The translations under genes and the position numbers were made by a program. From positions 20,218-84,217 of the forward strand of contig JAGGUP010000029.1 of the NCBI GenBank assembly GCA_021158405.1: a stretch of 64,000 nt of DNA, given 5' to 3'. The notes under the pieces are model-generated. The model was not told where the DNA came from. It made no database searches and saw only the letters and a list, made by a program, of their open reading frames with translations. Below, in pieces: positions 45,714-58,400 of this stretch. Positions within the stretch are counted from its first letter, which is position 1. Each line of letters starts with the position of its first letter. This DNA is from Bacteroidales bacterium. Its GTDB lineage: Bacteria; Bacteroidota; Bacteroidia; Bacteroidales; UBA12170.

Positions 45714-47534
45714 TTAATACATCTGAAGTTTATGTAGTTTTTTATAGACGCCACCTTTAATGCTGACCAATTCATCGTGCGTTCCTTGTTCTACAATTTG
45801 TCCGTTATCGAGAACAACTATAAGATCGGAATGCTTAACAGTAGAAAGACGGTGAGCAATAACAATGGAAGTACGGTTCTTCATTAGTTTTATGATTGCC
45901 TCCTGAACCAATTTCTCTGATTCGGTATCGAGTGCCGAAGTGGCTTCGTCAAGAATCAGGATTGGTGGATTTTTTAACACGGCTCGTGCAATACTTAAAC
46001 GTTGACGTTGTCCTCCCGAAAGTTTACCTCCGCCTTCGCCAATATTTGTTTGATATCCACCGGGCGTTTCCATAATAAAATCATGCGCATTTGCTACTTT
46101 AGCAGCAGTGATAACATCCTCAGATTTAGCATCATCCATGCCAAACGCAATATTATTAAAGAACGTATCATTGAACAAAATAGACTGCTGACTTACAATT
46201 CCCATCAATCGTCGTAATGAATTTATTTTTAAGTCTTTGATATTAATGCCGTCTATCATAAGCTCCCCTTCCATTACATCAATAAATCTTGGAAGCAAAT
46301 CAACAAAAGTAGATTTTCCAGAGCCTGAACGTCCTACCATGGCTATAGTTTTTCCTTTTTCAATATTTAGGCTGACATTTTTCAAAACTTTATCTTTATC
46401 ATATCGAAAAGATACATTTTTATAAGCTATCGAGTGATCGAAATTATCTTTTGAAACGGCATTCTCTTTTTCAAAAATTTTAATCTTTGCCTCCAAAATC
46501 TGATCTACTCTGTCGGCGGAAGCCAAACCTTTTAGTATATTAAAATAGGCCGTTGTGATCGATTTCGCAGGATTAATAATTTGAGAAAAAATTGCTAAGT
46601 AAGCAATTAATCCTGAAGAAGTTATATTTCCAGTTCCTTCAAGAGCCATTTTTCCGCCATACCATAAAACAATTACAAGAACCGTAACTCCTAGAAACTC
46701 ACTTAAAGGACTGGCCATCTGCTGCCTACGGAAAACCCTCAAGAGCAAGCGTGTATATTTTTGATTTGTACTTTCAAATTGCTGCTTCATCTTCTTCTCA
46801 GCATTGAAAGCCTTAATAATTCTCAATCCGGCCAATGCTTCCTCCACATTGGATATAATCAAGCCTAACATTGCCTGTCCTTTTAAAGACGTCGATCTAA
46901 GCGTTTTCCCAATCCTTCCAATAAGGAGTCCACTTAAAGGCAACAATACAATAACAAAAAAAGTAAGGTTAGTACTGATGGAGAAAAGCGCAAATAAATA
47001 AACAACGATTAAAATAGGATCGCGCAAAAGCATTTCAATGGATCGAATGATTGAAACTTCAATTTCCTGAACATCTTGTGACATGCGGCTGATAATATCT
47101 CCTTTTCGTTCTTCGGAAAAAAATCCAAGTGGAAGAGCTAGAATTTTATAATACAAATTATTTCTGATATCTCTAACAACACCTGCACGAATGGGCAACA
47201 TAAAATATTTGGTGGAATAATCGAAAACATTCTTAAAAAGAGTGGCGAAAATCACCAATACACTAACAAACATGAGGGCATTTAGCTTTCCTTGCTCCAC
47301 AATAATATTACTCATATAATAATTAAAATTGTGCAAAAAAGAGTTCAAGTTCAGGTCCCAGGCTACAGCTTCTGTAACAAGTTCAGTCTGATCGAAAAGT
47401 AGATTAAGAAATGGGGCTATAAGTGCCAATGTAGATACGGAAAAAATAGCCGTAAGCATCATAAACACAACACTAACCACCAAATTCCATTTGTAAGGAA
47501 TTACATATTTAAATAATCTGAATAATTTCTTCAT
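45714..47534 (-). CDS. ABC transporter, fused permease/ATPase (MsbA-like exporter)
   Basis: 606 aa. An N-terminal six-helix membrane domain is followed by an ATPase domain: Walker A MVGRSGSGKST, signature KLSGGQRQRLSIARAVL, Walker B ILILDEATSALDTES and the H-loop VIAHRLSTVKHSD. The half-transporter layout suits lipid A flippase (MsbA) or a multidrug exporter; lipid export is the likelier role given its housekeeping neighbours, but is not proven. It follows purB by 38 bp on the same strand and may share its transcript. Confidence 0.9.
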   Translation of the reverse strand: MKKLFRLFKYVIPYKWNLVVSVVFMMLTAIFSVSTLALIAPFLNLLFDQTELVTEAVAWDLNLNSFLHNFNYYMSNIIVEQGKLNALMFVSVLVIFATLFKNVFDYSTKYFMLPIRAGVVRDIRNNLYYKILALPLGFFSEERKGDIISRMSQDVQEIEVSIIRSIEMLLRDPILIVVYLFALFSISTNLTFFVIVLLPLSGLLIGRIGKTLRSTSLKGQAMLGLIISNVEEALAGLRIIKAFNAEKKMKQQFESTNQKYTRLLLRVFRRQQMASPLSEFLGVTVLVIVLWYGGKMALEGTGNITSSGLIAYLAIFSQIINPAKSITTAYFNILKGLASADRVDQILEAKIKIFEKENAVSKDNFDHSIAYKNVSFRYDKDKVLKNVSLNIEKGKTIAMVGRSGSGKSTFVDLLPRFIDVMEGELMIDGINIKDLKINSLRRLMGIVSQQSILFNDTFFNNIAFGMDDAKSEDVITAAKVANAHDFIMETPGGYQTNIGEGGGKLSGGQRQRLSIARAVLKNPPILILDEATSALDTESEKLVQEAIIKLMKNRTSIVIAHRLSTVKHSDLIVVLDNGQIVEQGTHDELVSIKGGVYKKLHKLQMY

Positions 47535-47572
47535 TAAATTAATTTCTTTAACTAAGAATGAAAACCTTGAGC

Positions 47573-48925
47573 TTATAAGCTTAAAATGCCGATATAATTA
47601 GAAGGAGTAATCGCTTTCAATTCCATTTTAACTGAATCAGTAACATTTAAATTATCAATAAATACATGAATTGATTCTTTATTCATCTTGACATTTGTCC
47701 GCGTTAGCGATTTTAAAGCTTCATAAGGATTTGGGTATTTTTCCCTACGTAAAATAGTTTGTATACCTTCTGCTACTACGGCCCAATTTTTTTCTAAATC
47801 ATCTGCCAATTTAGCCTCGTTCAAAATCAATTTTCCTAAACCTTTTCGAAGAGATTTATAGGCTAATAAGCTGTGTGCCAATGGAACTCCAAGATTTCTG
47901 GTAACCGTTGAATCTGTTAAATCGCGTTGCAAACGAGAAATAGGAAGCTTTGCTGATAAATGTTCAAAAATAGCATTTGCCAAACCCAGATTTCCTTCTG
48001 AATTTTCAAAATCAATTGGATTTACTTTATGCGGCATGGCCGATGAGCCCACTTCCCCCTTTTTAATTTTCTGCTTGAAATACTCCATAGAGACATACGT
48101 CCAAACATCCCTATTTAAATCGATCAAAATAGTATTTATACGTTTCAAATTATCAAAAAAAGCGGCCATATAATCGTAATGCTCAATCTGAGTGGTTGTT
48201 TGAAGACGGTACAATCCGAGTTTTTCTTTTACAAAACGATTACCAAAATTAACCCAATCTATTGAAGGAAAAGCTACTGCATGGGCATTAAAATTTCCTG
48301 TTGCTCCTCCAAATTTAGCAGCAAAAGGAATACGATCAATCATTTTTAACTGGGCTTCTAAACGCTCCACAAAAACATAAAGTTCTTTTCCTAAGCGAGT
48401 TGGCGATGCTGGTTGCCCATGAGTGCGTGCTAACATAGGGATTTTCTTCCATGATTTTGCGCGCTGCTTTAATTCATAAACAACTAACTTTATCTCTGGC
48501 AAAATTACATTGCTAAACCCTTCTTTCAATGAAAGAGGCGTGGCGGTATTGTTAATATCCTGAGAGGTAAGCCCAAAATGGATAAACTCTTTATAATCAG
48601 ACAATCCTAAACCATCGAATCGCCTTTTAATAAAATACTCAACTGCTTTTACATCGTGATTAGTTGTGCTTTCTATCTCTTTTATTTTCTCCGCATCTTT
48701 TTCAGAAAATTGCAAATAAATTTGTCTTAATTGTTCGAACTGTGCTTTGGTAATATCTTGTAATTGAGGTAGCGGATACTCACATAAAGCAATAAAATAT
48801 TCTATTTCTACCCTAACCCTATAACGTATCAAGCCTTTTTCAGAAAAATAGGTGCTTAAATTCTCATTTTGAGAACGGTAGCGCCCATCGATAGGGCTAA
48901 TAGCATTTAAAGAAGATAAAATCAT
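47573..48925 (-). CDS. purB: Adenylosuccinate lyase
   Basis: 450 aa, the E. coli-type form (~456 aa). It cleaves adenylosuccinate and SAICAR to release fumarate in purine synthesis. The catalytic His motif is ESTTNHDVKAVEYFIKRR, the second is LARTHGQPASPTRLGKELY, and the lyase signature SSAMPHKVNPIDFENSEGN carries the flexible catalytic loop serine. A TAATTTTG box (48942-48949) lies 16 bp upstream. The msbA-like gene follows. Confidence 0.96.
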   Translation of the reverse strand: MILSSLNAISPIDGRYRSQNENLSTYFSEKGLIRYRVRVEIEYFIALCEYPLPQLQDITKAQFEQLRQIYLQFSEKDAEKIKEIESTTNHDVKAVEYFIKRRFDGLGLSDYKEFIHFGLTSQDINNTATPLSLKEGFSNVILPEIKLVVYELKQRAKSWKKIPMLARTHGQPASPTRLGKELYVFVERLEAQLKMIDRIPFAAKFGGATGNFNAHAVAFPSIDWVNFGNRFVKEKLGLYRLQTTTQIEHYDYMAAFFDNLKRINTILIDLNRDVWTYVSMEYFKQKIKKGEVGSSAMPHKVNPIDFENSEGNLGLANAIFEHLSAKLPISRLQRDLTDSTVTRNLGVPLAHSLLAYKSLRKGLGKLILNEAKLADDLEKNWAVVAEGIQTILRREKYPNPYEALKSLTRTNVKMNKESIHVFIDNLNVTDSVKMELKAITPSNYIGILSL

Positions 48926-48941
48926 GTCTTACAATTTGTGG

Positions 48942-48949
48942 CAAAATTA
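48942..48949 (-). promoter_or_regulatory. -7 box of purB
   Basis: TAATTTTG on the minus strand, 16 bp before the purB start codon. Confidence 0.5.
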
Positions 48950-49035
48950 CAAAAGATTGCAAGATAAATACCTCTCTAAAAAAGATAAAACAAAAATTTG
49001 CGTATCCATTTATGAAATAAATATATTAAAATTCA

Positions 49036-49043
49036 TATTTTTG
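49036..49043 (+). promoter_or_regulatory. -7 box of the acyl-CoA synthetase gene
   Basis: TATTTTTG, 19 bp before the ATG at 49063, matching TAnnTTTG. Confidence 0.5.
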
Positions 49044-49062
49044 ACGAATAAAAAAAATAAAT

Positions 49063-50715
49063 ATGATTAAAGAAAACCTTCTCGAATATTTTGAGAAAAG
49101 TATAAACCTCAATTGGGATAAAAAAGCACTATCCGATTATAATGGTAAAACTTTTTTGTATAAAGATGTAGCAGAAAAAATAGCTATTTATCATATTTTA
49201 TTCGAAAAAGCAGGGATCAAAAAAGGCGATAAAATAGCATTAATCGGGAAAAACTCAACATCTTGGGCTTTAAACTTTATTGCAGTTATCGGTTATGGAG
49301 CTATTGCTGTTCCTATCCTACCCGATTTTACACCTAAAGATTTATACAATATTGTAGAACATTCTGATTCGAAACTGTTGTTTATCTCTGACTTTATTTG
49401 GCCCAAAGTAGATGCTAAAGGATTTAAAAGCATACAAGCCATTTTTTCGCTGGAATCATTAAAACTTCTAGCCAAAAATACAGGCAATCATCAACAAATT
49501 CTTGATGAATTAGAAAATGATTTTAAGTCTAAATATCCAAATGGATTGAAAGAAAACGATTTTCAGTTGGCTAAAGTAAGTAACGATAAGCTGGCAGAAA
49601 TAAGTTATACATCCGGAACTACTGGATTTTCGAAAGGCGTAATGCTTAATCATAACACATTGGCCGCAAATATTCGATATGCCAGAAATAATATGCCTTT
49701 AAAAGCCGGTGATAATATTCTATCGTTCTTACCCTTAGGACATTCTTATGGTTTGGCTTTTGAATTACTTTTCCCTTTTTCTAAAGGATGCCATATCACA
49801 TTTCTAACAAAAACACCTGCGCCAAATGTAATAATGAATGCCTTTAGTGAAATAAAACCGGATTTGATTCTATCAGTACCTTTAATTATTGAAAAGATAT
49901 TTAAAAACAACGTGGTTCCGCAAATTAGCAAGCCGCTAATGAAAATACTTTTAAAGATTCCCGGATTAAACAATTTGATTTACAAAAAAATATTAGCTGC
50001 TCTAACTGAGACATTTGGAGGAAAATTTAAAGAATTGGTCATCGGAGGAGCTCCCTTTTGCCCAAGAGCAGAAGCTTTTTTCAAGAAAATAGGCTTTCCA
50101 TTTGCAATAGGATATGGTACAACTGAGTGTGGGCCTTTGGTTTCTTATGCTTCTTGGACTGATTTCAGAGCAGGCTCTTGTGGTAAACCAATTGATACTA
50201 TAGAGGTTAAAATCGATTCTGCAGATCCAATAAACATTATTGGAGAGATTTTGATTAAGGGTGAAAATGTAATGAATGGCTATTATAAAAATGAAGAAGC
50301 AACTAAAAACAGCTTTACTGAAGATGGGTGGTTAAAATCAGGCGATCTAGGTCAGCTTGATAAAGACGGATATATTTACATTAAAGGTCGCAATAAAAAT
50401 ATGCTTTTAGGACCTTCGGGACAAAATATTTATCCTGAAGAGATTGAAAGCAAGCTAGCAGATTTGCCATATGTTATGGAATCCTTAGTGATTATGAGAA
50501 ACCAGAAGCTTACGGCTCTTATTTATCCTAATCTAGAAAAAGCAAAACTGGATAAGGTAAGTGCGGAAGCTTTAGAGAAAATAATTAAAGGACACCGAAA
50601 AGAGGTGAATAAACATTCGCCAACATTCTTGCATATTGCAGAGATTGAAGTGCGTGAAAAAGAATTTGAGAAAACACCTAAACAGAGTATCAAAAGGTAT
50701 TTATACCAAGAATAG
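49063..50715 (+). CDS. AMP-binding protein, long-chain acyl-CoA synthetase family
   Basis: 550 aa. The adenylate-forming P-loop is SYTSGTTGFSKGVMLNH, the A5 motif is IGYGTTECGPLVSY, the A7-A8 region is LKSGDLGQLDKDGYIYIKGRNKNMLLGPSGQNIYPEEIE, and the C-terminal catalytic Lys lies in TPKQSIKRYLY. It activates a fatty acid to its CoA thioester via acyl-AMP. Chain length specificity is not readable. Monocistronic, ending at a bidirectional terminator before the DUF3467 gene. Confidence 0.9.
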   Translation: MIKENLLEYFEKSINLNWDKKALSDYNGKTFLYKDVAEKIAIYHILFEKAGIKKGDKIALIGKNSTSWALNFIAVIGYGAIAVPILPDFTPKDLYNIVEHSDSKLLFISDFIWPKVDAKGFKSIQAIFSLESLKLLAKNTGNHQQILDELENDFKSKYPNGLKENDFQLAKVSNDKLAEISYTSGTTGFSKGVMLNHNTLAANIRYARNNMPLKAGDNILSFLPLGHSYGLAFELLFPFSKGCHITFLTKTPAPNVIMNAFSEIKPDLILSVPLIIEKIFKNNVVPQISKPLMKILLKIPGLNNLIYKKILAALTETFGGKFKELVIGGAPFCPRAEAFFKKIGFPFAIGYGTTECGPLVSYASWTDFRAGSCGKPIDTIEVKIDSADPINIIGEILIKGENVMNGYYKNEEATKNSFTEDGWLKSGDLGQLDKDGYIYIKGRNKNMLLGPSGQNIYPEEIESKLADLPYVMESLVIMRNQKLTALIYPNLEKAKLDKVSAEALEKIIKGHRKEVNKHSPTFLHIAEIEVREKEFEKTPKQSIKRYLYQE

Positions 50716-50735
50716 ACTTTGAAAATTTAGAATAA

Positions 50736-50770
50736 AAAAAAGCTGCTTCAATAAACAAAGCAGCTTTTTT
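50736..50770. terminator. Bidirectional terminator
   Basis: AAAAAAGCTGCTT (50736-50748) pairs with AAGCAGCTTTTTT (50758-50770), a 13-bp stem. It ends both the acyl-CoA synthetase transcript and the rpoBC operon. Confidence 0.9.
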
Positions 50771-50772
50771 TA

Positions 50773-51087
50773 TTAGGCTTGAGCAGTCGGCGCGCCCATC
50801 GTAAAAGGAATTCCGCCATCGCCTTTCGACTCTTTAATAGGGCCATTCATAGCTTCAAACTTTTTAATGTTTTCAGCCAAAGCCTTATAGAGCCTTTTCG
50901 CATGTTCAGGTGTTAAAATAATTCGGGATTTTACCTTTGCTTTCGGTACTCCAGGCATCATTTTAACAAAATCAATAACGAATTCGGCATGTGAATGCGT
51001 AATGATTGCCAAGTTGGAATAAATTCCTTCCGCAATTTCATCACTAAGTTCAATATTAACTTTATTCTCTTTTAATGGATCTGCCAT
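50773..51087 (-). CDS. DUF3467 domain protein
   Basis: 104 aa. SDEIAEGIYSNLAIITHSHAEFVIDFVKMMPGVPKAKVKSRIILTPEHAKRLYKALAENIKKFE is the DUF3467 domain, found in many bacteria and, in Bacteroidota, commonly directly after rpoC. It starts 11 bp after the rpoC stop, so it is the last gene of the operon. Function unknown; a short acidic/Ala-rich tail follows the domain. Confidence 0.9.
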   Translation of the reverse strand: MADPLKENKVNIELSDEIAEGIYSNLAIITHSHAEFVIDFVKMMPGVPKAKVKSRIILTPEHAKRLYKALAENIKKFEAMNGPIKESKGDGGIPFTMGAPTAQA

Positions 51088-51098
51088 GTTCTCAATAT

Positions 51099-54000
51099 TT
51101 AAATTTGCTCTGTAAGTTCTTCACGAGAATCAATCAAAGACTGATATTCTTCTTTTGATCCAACAATTAAGTTTTCGTATTCGCGTAAACCCGTTCCTGC
51201 AGGAATTAAGTGACCTACAATTACATTTTCTTTCAATCCTTTTAACGAATCACGTTTAGCATTGATAGCTGCATTTGTTAATACTTTCGTTGTTTCCTGA
51301 AAAGAAGCAGCAGAAATAAAGCTCTTCGTTTGTAGAGATGCTCTAGTAATTCCCTGTAAAATCTGACGACCTGTAGCAGGCTGAGCTTCACGCGCAACAA
51401 TGAGTGCTTTATCTTTACGTTTCAATACCGAATTTTCATCACGAAGTTTACGAGCTGTAATCATTTGACCAGAAACATAATTTTCAGAATCACCTGGTTC
51501 TTCAACTACTTTCTGTCCAAAAACACCATCGTTTTCTTCTAAGAAATCCACCCGATTAATCAACTCATTTTCTAAGAATTTAGTGTCTCCCGGATCATCA
51601 ATCTCTACTTTACGCATCATTTGACGAACGATAGTTTCAAAATGCTTATCATTGATTTTTACACCTTGTAAGCGATAAACTTCCTGAACTTCATTAACAA
51701 TATATTCCTGAACTTTCATAGGACCTTTAATAGCCAAGATATCTGCTGGAGTCATAGCTCCGTCTGATAATCTTGTTCCTGCTTTTACAAAGTCGTTTTC
51801 CTGAGCCAAGATTTGCTTAGAAGTAGAAATCAGGTATTTTTTCTCTTCACCTGTTTTCGAAGTAATAATTACTTCACGGTTACCTCTTTTCAATTTCTTA
51901 CCAAATGAAACAACACCGTCAATCTCTGCCACTTTTGCAGGATCGGAAGGATTACGTGCTTCAAACAATTCTGTTACTCTTGGAAGACCACCCGTGATAT
52001 CCCCAGCATGTCCCGTAGCACGTGGAATTTTAACAAGAATATCACCTGCTTTAATGTTTTTCTTATCGTCAACAATAATGTGAGCACCCACAGGAATATC
52101 GTAACTCTTCACTATTTCACCCTTTGAATTCAAAATATGAATGATCGGATTCATTGATTTAGAACGATTCTCGATGATTACTTTATCATGATATCCTGTT
52201 TGTTCATCTGATTCCACACGGTAAGTAACACCTTGCTCGATATTATCAAATGAAACTTTACCTTTCACCTCAGAAAGAACAACGGCATTATAAGGATCCC
52301 AATCACAAATAATATCTTCCGCTGAAACTACATCTCCATTTTTAAAATACAGATTTGCTCCATAAGGAATATTAGCAGACGACAATGCAATTCCGGATCC
52401 TTCATCAACAACCTTCATTTCAGCAGAACGTCCAATAACAATTTGATATTTTTTACCTTCTTTATCTTCGTAATCAACAGTACGAAGTTCTTCAATATTT
52501 AATTTTCCTACATATTTAGCTTCAATACGTGAAGATATTGCAATATTTGAAGCGGTACCCCCGACGTGGAAAGTACGTAATGTTAACTGAGTACCAGGCT
52601 CTCCAATAGATTGAGCCGCAATAACACCTACAGCTTCCCCTTTTTGAACCATTCGGCCAGAAGCCAAATTTCTACCATAACACTTAGCACAAACACCTTT
52701 CTTGCTTTCACATGTCAATACAGATCTAATTTCAACTGCTTCAATTGGAGAATCCTCAATTAATTGAGCTAACTCCTCATTAATTTCTTGTCCGCTACCT
52801 ATAATTAATTCCTTTGTACGTGGATGATAAATATCGTGTAAAGAAACACGACCCAAAATACGATCGAATAGAGATTCAACCACTTCTTCATTTTTCTTTA
52901 AAGCTGTAGCTGTTAAACCACGAAGTGTACCGCAATCTTCTTCCGAAATAATAACATCCTGAGCAACATCCACCAAACGACGAGTTAAATAACCGGCATC
53001 GGCAGTTTTAAGAGCTGTATCGGCCAAACCTTTACGAGCACCGTGTGTTGAAATAAAGTATTCAAGAACGGAAAGACCTTCTTTAAAGTTAGAAAGAATT
53101 GGATTCTCGATAATTTCACCTCCAGAAGCACCTGATTTTTGTGGCTTCGCCATCAAACCTCGCATACCTGATAACTGCCGAATCTGTTCTTTCGATCCAC
53201 GAGCTCCAGAATCAAGCATCATATAAACGGGGTTAAACCCTTGTCTATCGGTGGAAATCTCATTCATCAAAGTATGAGTAAGATGCGAGTTGGTATGTGT
53301 CCAAATATCAATAATCTGATTGTAACGCTCTGTATTGGTAATGAATCCCATGTTGTAGTTATTCACTACTTCATCTACTTCTATATTTGCCTCTTCTATT
53401 AAAGTTTTTTTAGCTTCAGGAATAACAACATCACCCAAGTTAAAAGATAAACCTCCCGTGAAAGCCATATTAAATCCCATAGATTTAATATCATCAAGGA
53501 AAGCCGCTGTTTTAGCAGTCCCAACCACTTTTAATACGTCGCTGATAATATCTCTTAAAGAACGTTTTGTCAACAATTCGTTTACATATTTATATCCTTC
53601 AGGAACAACCTGATTAAATAATACACGACCAACTGTTGTTTCAACAGTATGATTTACAGCTTCACCATCAACCATATCATCTACTTTAACATAGATAACG
53701 GCATGTAAGTCAACTGCTTTTTCATTGTAGGCAATGATAACTTCCTCTGGACCATAAAATTTAAATCCCTCACCTTTAGTAGGATGAGATTCAATACTTT
53801 TACGTGCTTTGGTCATGTAATACAGACCTAAAACCATATCCTGAGAAGGAACTGTAATTGGCGCTCCATTAGCTGGATTTAAGATATTGTGAGAAGCCAG
53901 CATTAACATTTGGGCTTCAAGCACAGCCGCATTTCCTAATGGTACGTGAACAGCCATCTGGTCACCGTCAAAGTCGGCGTTAAATCCAGTACAAGCTAAA

Positions 54001-55406
54001 GGGTGAAGCTGCATAGCTTTACCTTCAATCAATTTTGGTTGAAAAGCTTGGATTCCCAGACGGTGTAGAGTTGGTGCACGGTTAAGTAAAACCGGATGTC
54101 CTTTTAAAATATTCTCTAAAATATCCCATACGACAGGATCTTTACGGTCGACAATTTTTTTAGCTGATTTAACCGTTTTAACAATGCCGCGTTCCATTAA
54201 TTTGCGTATAATGAATGGCTTAAACAATTCCGAAGCCATACCTTTTGGTAAGCCCATTTCATTAAGCTTAAGATTTGGACCTACAACAATTACAGAACGA
54301 CCTGAATAATCTACACGTTTACCTAAGAGGTTTTGACGGAATCGACCTTGCTTTCCTTTTAAACTATCGCTTAGCGATTTTAAAGGACGGTTACCATCAG
54401 TCTTTACAGCATTTGCTTTTCTCGAATTATCAAATAAGGAATCAACAGCTTCCTGAAGCATACGTTTTTCGTTACGCATAATTACATCAGGTGCTTTTAT
54501 CTCGATCAATCGCTTTAAACGATTGTTACGAATAATAACTCTACGGTATAAATCGTTCAAATCGGAAGTTGCAAAACGGCCTCCATCGAGAGGCACTAAT
54601 GGGCGCAATTCCGGTGGAATTACAGGAACCACTTTCACAATCATCCATTCCGGACGGTTTTCAATTCTGCTCTGTGCATCGCGGAAAGATTCGTACACTT
54701 GAAGACGCTTTAAAGCATCCAGTTTACGTTGTTGCGATGTTTCGGTATTGGCTTTATGACGCAGTTCGTAAGAAACTTTATCTAAATCCAAATTCGCTAA
54801 CAAATCATAAAGGGCTTCTGCACCCATTTTCGCAACAAATTTTTCCGGATCAGTATCATCAAGATGCTGTTGTTCAACTGGAAGTGTATCAAGAACATCA
54901 AAATATTCTTCTTCCGTTAAGAAATCCAACCTTTGCAAGGGCTCCCCCTCAGCATTTTTTGCAGTACCAGGATTAATTACAACATAACGTTCGTAATAAA
55001 TAATGGTATCCAGCTTTTTGGATTGAAGACCTAATAAAGCGCCAATTTTATTTGGCAATGAACGGAAAAACCAAATGTGAGAAACAGGAACAACCAATTT
55101 GATATGTCCCATTCTTTCACGTCTAACTTTCTTTTCTGTAACTTCCACTCCACATCGGTCGCAAATGATTCCTTTGTATCGAATTCTTTTGTATTTACCA
55201 CAATGGCATTCATAATCTTTTACAGGCCCAAATATTCTCTCACAGAACAAACCATCGCGCTCAGGCTTGTAAGTTCTATAATTGATGGTTTCGGGTTTTA
55301 GCACTTCCCCACTCGATTGCTCTAGAATCTGCTCTGGAGAGGCTAAACTTATCGTAATATTTGAAAAGCTGTTTTGTGTAAGATTTGTATCTCTTCTAAA
55401 AGCCAT
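51099..55406 (-). CDS. rpoC: RNA polymerase subunit beta'
   Basis: 1435 aa. The catalytic Mg2+ site is [17 protein letters not shown]. The N-terminal zinc site is [20 protein letters not shown] and the second is [13 protein letters not shown]. Bridge helix/trigger-loop sequence appears around [16 protein letters not shown]. Full-length and in frame. It follows rpoB by 59 bp and ends 11 bp before the DUF3467 gene. Several long antisense ORFs inside it are shadows. Confidence 0.98.
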   Translation of the reverse strand: MAFRRDTNLTQNSFSNITISLASPEQILEQSSGEVLKPETINYRTYKPERDGLFCERIFGPVKDYECHCGKYKRIRYKGIICDRCGVEVTEKKVRRERMGHIKLVVPVSHIWFFRSLPNKIGALLGLQSKKLDTIIYYERYVVINPGTAKNAEGEPLQRLDFLTEEEYFDVLDTLPVEQQHLDDTDPEKFVAKMGAEALYDLLANLDLDKVSYELRHKANTETSQQRKLDALKRLQVYESFRDAQSRIENRPEWMIVKVVPVIPPELRPLVPLDGGRFATSDLNDLYRRVIIRNNRLKRLIEIKAPDVIMRNEKRMLQEAVDSLFDNSRKANAVKTDGNRPLKSLSDSLKGKQGRFRQNLLGKRVDYSGRSVIVVGPNLKLNEMGLPKGMASELFKPFIIRKLMERGIVKTVKSAKKIVDRKDPVVWDILENILKGHPVLLNRAPTLHRLGIQAFQPKLIEGKAMQLHPLACTGFNADFDGDQMAVHVPLGNAAVLEAQMLMLASHNILNPANGAPITVPSQDMVLGLYYMTKARKSIESHPTKGEGFKFYGPEEVIIAYNEKAVDLHAVIYVKVDDMVDGEAVNHTVETTVGRVLFNQVVPEGYKYVNELLTKRSLRDIISDVLKVVGTAKTAAFLDDIKSMGFNMAFTGGLSFNLGDVVIPEAKKTLIEEANIEVDEVVNNYNMGFITNTERYNQIIDIWTHTNSHLTHTLMNEISTDRQGFNPVYMMLDSGARGSKEQIRQLSGMRGLMAKPQKSGASGGEIIENPILSNFKEGLSVLEYFISTHGARKGLADTALKTADAGYLTRRLVDVAQDVIISEEDCGTLRGLTATALKKNEEVVESLFDRILGRVSLHDIYHPRTKELIIGSGQEINEELAQLIEDSPIEAVEIRSVLTCESKKGVCAKCYGRNLASGRMVQKGEAVGVIAAQSIGEPGTQLTLRTFHVGGTASNIAISSRIEAKYVGKLNIEELRTVDYEDKEGKKYQIVIGRSAEMKVVDEGSGIALSSANIPYGANLYFKNGDVVSAEDIICDWDPYNAVVLSEVKGKVSFDNIEQGVTYRVESDEQTGYHDKVIIENRSKSMNPIIHILNSKGEIVKSYDIPVGAHIIVDDKKNIKAGDILVKIPRATGHAGDITGGLPRVTELFEARNPSDPAKVAEIDGVVSFGKKLKRGNREVIITSKTGEEKKYLISTSKQILAQENDFVKAGTRLSDGAMTPADILAIKGPMKVQEYIVNEVQEVYRLQGVKINDKHFETIVRQMMRKVEIDDPGDTKFLENELINRVDFLEENDGVFGQKVVEEPGDSENYVSGQMITARKLRDENSVLKRKDKALIVAREAQPATGRQILQGITRASLQTKSFISAASFQETTKVLTNAAINAKRDSLKGLKENVIVGHLIPAGTGLREYENLIVGSKEEYQSLIDSREELTEQI

Positions 55407-55465
55407 AAATCAAATTTTATAAATTGTAAAAAAGTTTCCCGATTTCTCGGGAAACCAATATATTA

Positions 55466-58400
55466 TTAATCAAAAGTGATGTTCAAACCTAGACCCTTCA
55501 ATTCGTGCACTAACACATTGAAAGATTCAGGAATTCCAGGTTTTGGCATAGGATCACCTTTTACAATAGCTTCATAAGCTTTTGCACGACCCACCACATC
55601 ATCCGATTTAACGGTTAGAACTTCCTGAAGAATATTTGCGGCTCCAAATGCTTCAAGAGCCCAAACTTCCATCTCTCCAAAACGCTGACCACCAAACTGG
55701 GCTTTACCGCCAAGAGGTTGTTGCGTAATTAATGAGTATGGACCAATGGAACGAGCATGCATCTTATCATCCACCATATGATGTAACTTAATCATATAAA
55801 TATACCCTACTGTTGCAGGTTGATCGAAACGCTCTCCTGTTCCTCCATCGTGCAGATAAACACGACCATTTTCAGGCAAACCTGCTTCACGCATATAATC
55901 ATTGATTTGATCAAGTGATGCACCATCAAAAATTGGAGTGGCAAATTTTTTGCCCAATTTAATTCCAGCCCAACCTAAAACTGTTTCATAAATTTGACCC
56001 AAGTTCATCCGTGAAGGCACACCCAATGGATTAAGCACGATATCAACTGGAGTTCCATCTGCCAAGAAAGGCATATCTTCTTCCCGAACAATTCGAGAAA
56101 TAATACCTTTATTACCATGCCGACCCGCCATTTTATCTCCTACTTTTAATTTACGTTTTTTAGCAACATAAACTTTAGCCATTTTCACAATACCCGTTGG
56201 CAGTTCATCGCCAATAGTTACTTGAACTTTTTTACGATTTCGATCTCCGAGTCTTTCTTTATATTTTAGAGAATAATTATTAATTACATCATTAATCAGC
56301 CCATTTTTAACAGCATCTGTTGTCCATCCATTAGGATTAATAGTCAAGAAATCAAGACCTGTTAATAATTTCTGCGTAAATTTGGTTTTTTTCGGAATAT
56401 GAACTTCGTTATAACCGTCGTAAACTCCTTGAGATGTTTTACCGCTAACCAAAACAGTTAATTTATCAACTAATTTCGATCTCAATTCAGCTACATCTTT
56501 ATTAAAATCATCATCAAGTGATTGAAGTAATTCTTTATCTTTTCCTTTAACACGACGATCTTTCATTGTTCTGGTGAATAATTTCTTATCCACAACAACT
56601 CCAATTAATGAAGGAGGTGCTTTTAAAGACGCATCTTTCACATCACCTGCTTTATCACCAAAGATAGCACGTAATAATTTTTCTTCTGGTGTTGGATCAC
56701 TTTCTCCTTTTGGAGTAATCTTACCAATTAATATATCGTTAGCACTAATTTCTGCACCAATACGAATAATGCCGTTTTCGTCCAAATCTTTAGTTGCCTC
56801 AGTACTTATATTAGGAATATCGCTTGTTAATTCTTCCAGACCACGTTTTGTTTCACGAACGTCTAAAGAAAATTCTTCGATATGAATAGAGGTGAAGATA
56901 TCTTCTTTAACTACTTTTTCAGAAATTACAATAGCATCCTCAAAATTATACCCTTTCCAAGGCATAAAGGCAACCATTAAATTTCTTCCTAAAGCAAGTT
57001 CACCAGCTTTTGTACCATAACCTTCACAAAGCACTTGACCTTTTACGACTTTATCACCTTTGCGAACAATCGGACGAAGGTTAACAATTGTATTTTGGTT
57101 GGTTCTTAAGAATTTTGATAACTTATAAGTTTTCAAATCATCGTCGAAACTTACCAATTGCTCATTATAATCGCGCGAATAACGGATAGTAATTTTCTGA
57201 GCATCAACATATTCAACAACACCATCACCTTCGGCATTTATTAAAACACGACTATCGCGAGCAACAGTACCTTCAATTCCGGTACCAACAACTGGCGCTT
57301 CGGTATTTAACAACGGAACTGCTTGACGCATCATATTCGATCCCATCAAAGCACGGTTTGCATCGTCGTGTTCCAAAAAGGGAATTAAAGAAGCTGCAAT
57401 AGATGCAATCTGATTAGGAGCACTATCAATTAAATCAATTTTTTCCTTATCAATTATTGGATAATCGGCCAGAGAACGAGCTTTTACTTTAGCATTAATA
57501 AACATGCCATCATCTTCCATAAGAGTGGTAGCCTGACAAATAATCTTGTTTTCTTCTTCTTCAGCGCTTAAATAAATAGGTTTAGAATTTATTTTCGCTT
57601 GTCCTTTATCCACCTCTAAATAAGGAGTTTCGATAAAGCCTAATTTATTGATCTTAGCATAAACGCAAAGAGAAGAAATAAGTCCAATATTTGGACCTTC
57701 AGGTGTTTCAATAGTACACAAACGACCATAGTGCGTATAGTGAACATCTCGAACCTCAAAGCCAGCTCTCTCACGAGATAAACCTCCCGGACCTAAAGCA
57801 GATACACGACGTTTATGTGTTATCTCAGACAAAGGATTAGTCTGATCCATAAACTGTGATAACTGATTGGTTCCAAAAAAGGAGTTAATTACGGAAGATA
57901 ATGTTTTCGCATTGATTAAATCAGTAGGAGTAAACACCTCATTATCACGCACATTCATACGTTCACGAATGGTACGCGCCATACGAGATAAACCTACACC
58001 AAATTGTTGATAAAGTTGTTCTCCTACAGTTCTAATCCGGCGATTACTAAGGTGATCTATATCATCTACATCAGCTTTAGCATTAACTAACTTAATTAGA
58101 TGTTTTATAATAAAAATAATATCTTCTTTCGTCAAAACTCTTACATCCAGACTCGTATTTTGATTGAGTTTTTTGTTGATACGATAACGTCCAACTTCAC
58201 CTAAATCGTAACGAGAATCTGAGAAGAACAATTTGTCGATAATACCACGAGCCGTTTCCTCATCGGGTGGCTCAGCATTACGTAATTGGCGATAGATATA
58301 TTCTACAGCCTCTTTTTCGTTATTTGCTGTATCCTTGTTAAGAGTATTGAAGATAATAGCAAAATCTTTACTGCTTACATCATCGCGATGTAAGAATATA

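Noticed and set aside
54569-54976. 135-aa plus-strand ORF inside rpoC
   Set aside because: Antisense shadow of a highly conserved gene, of which there are several in rpoB and rpoC; no independent coding signal.
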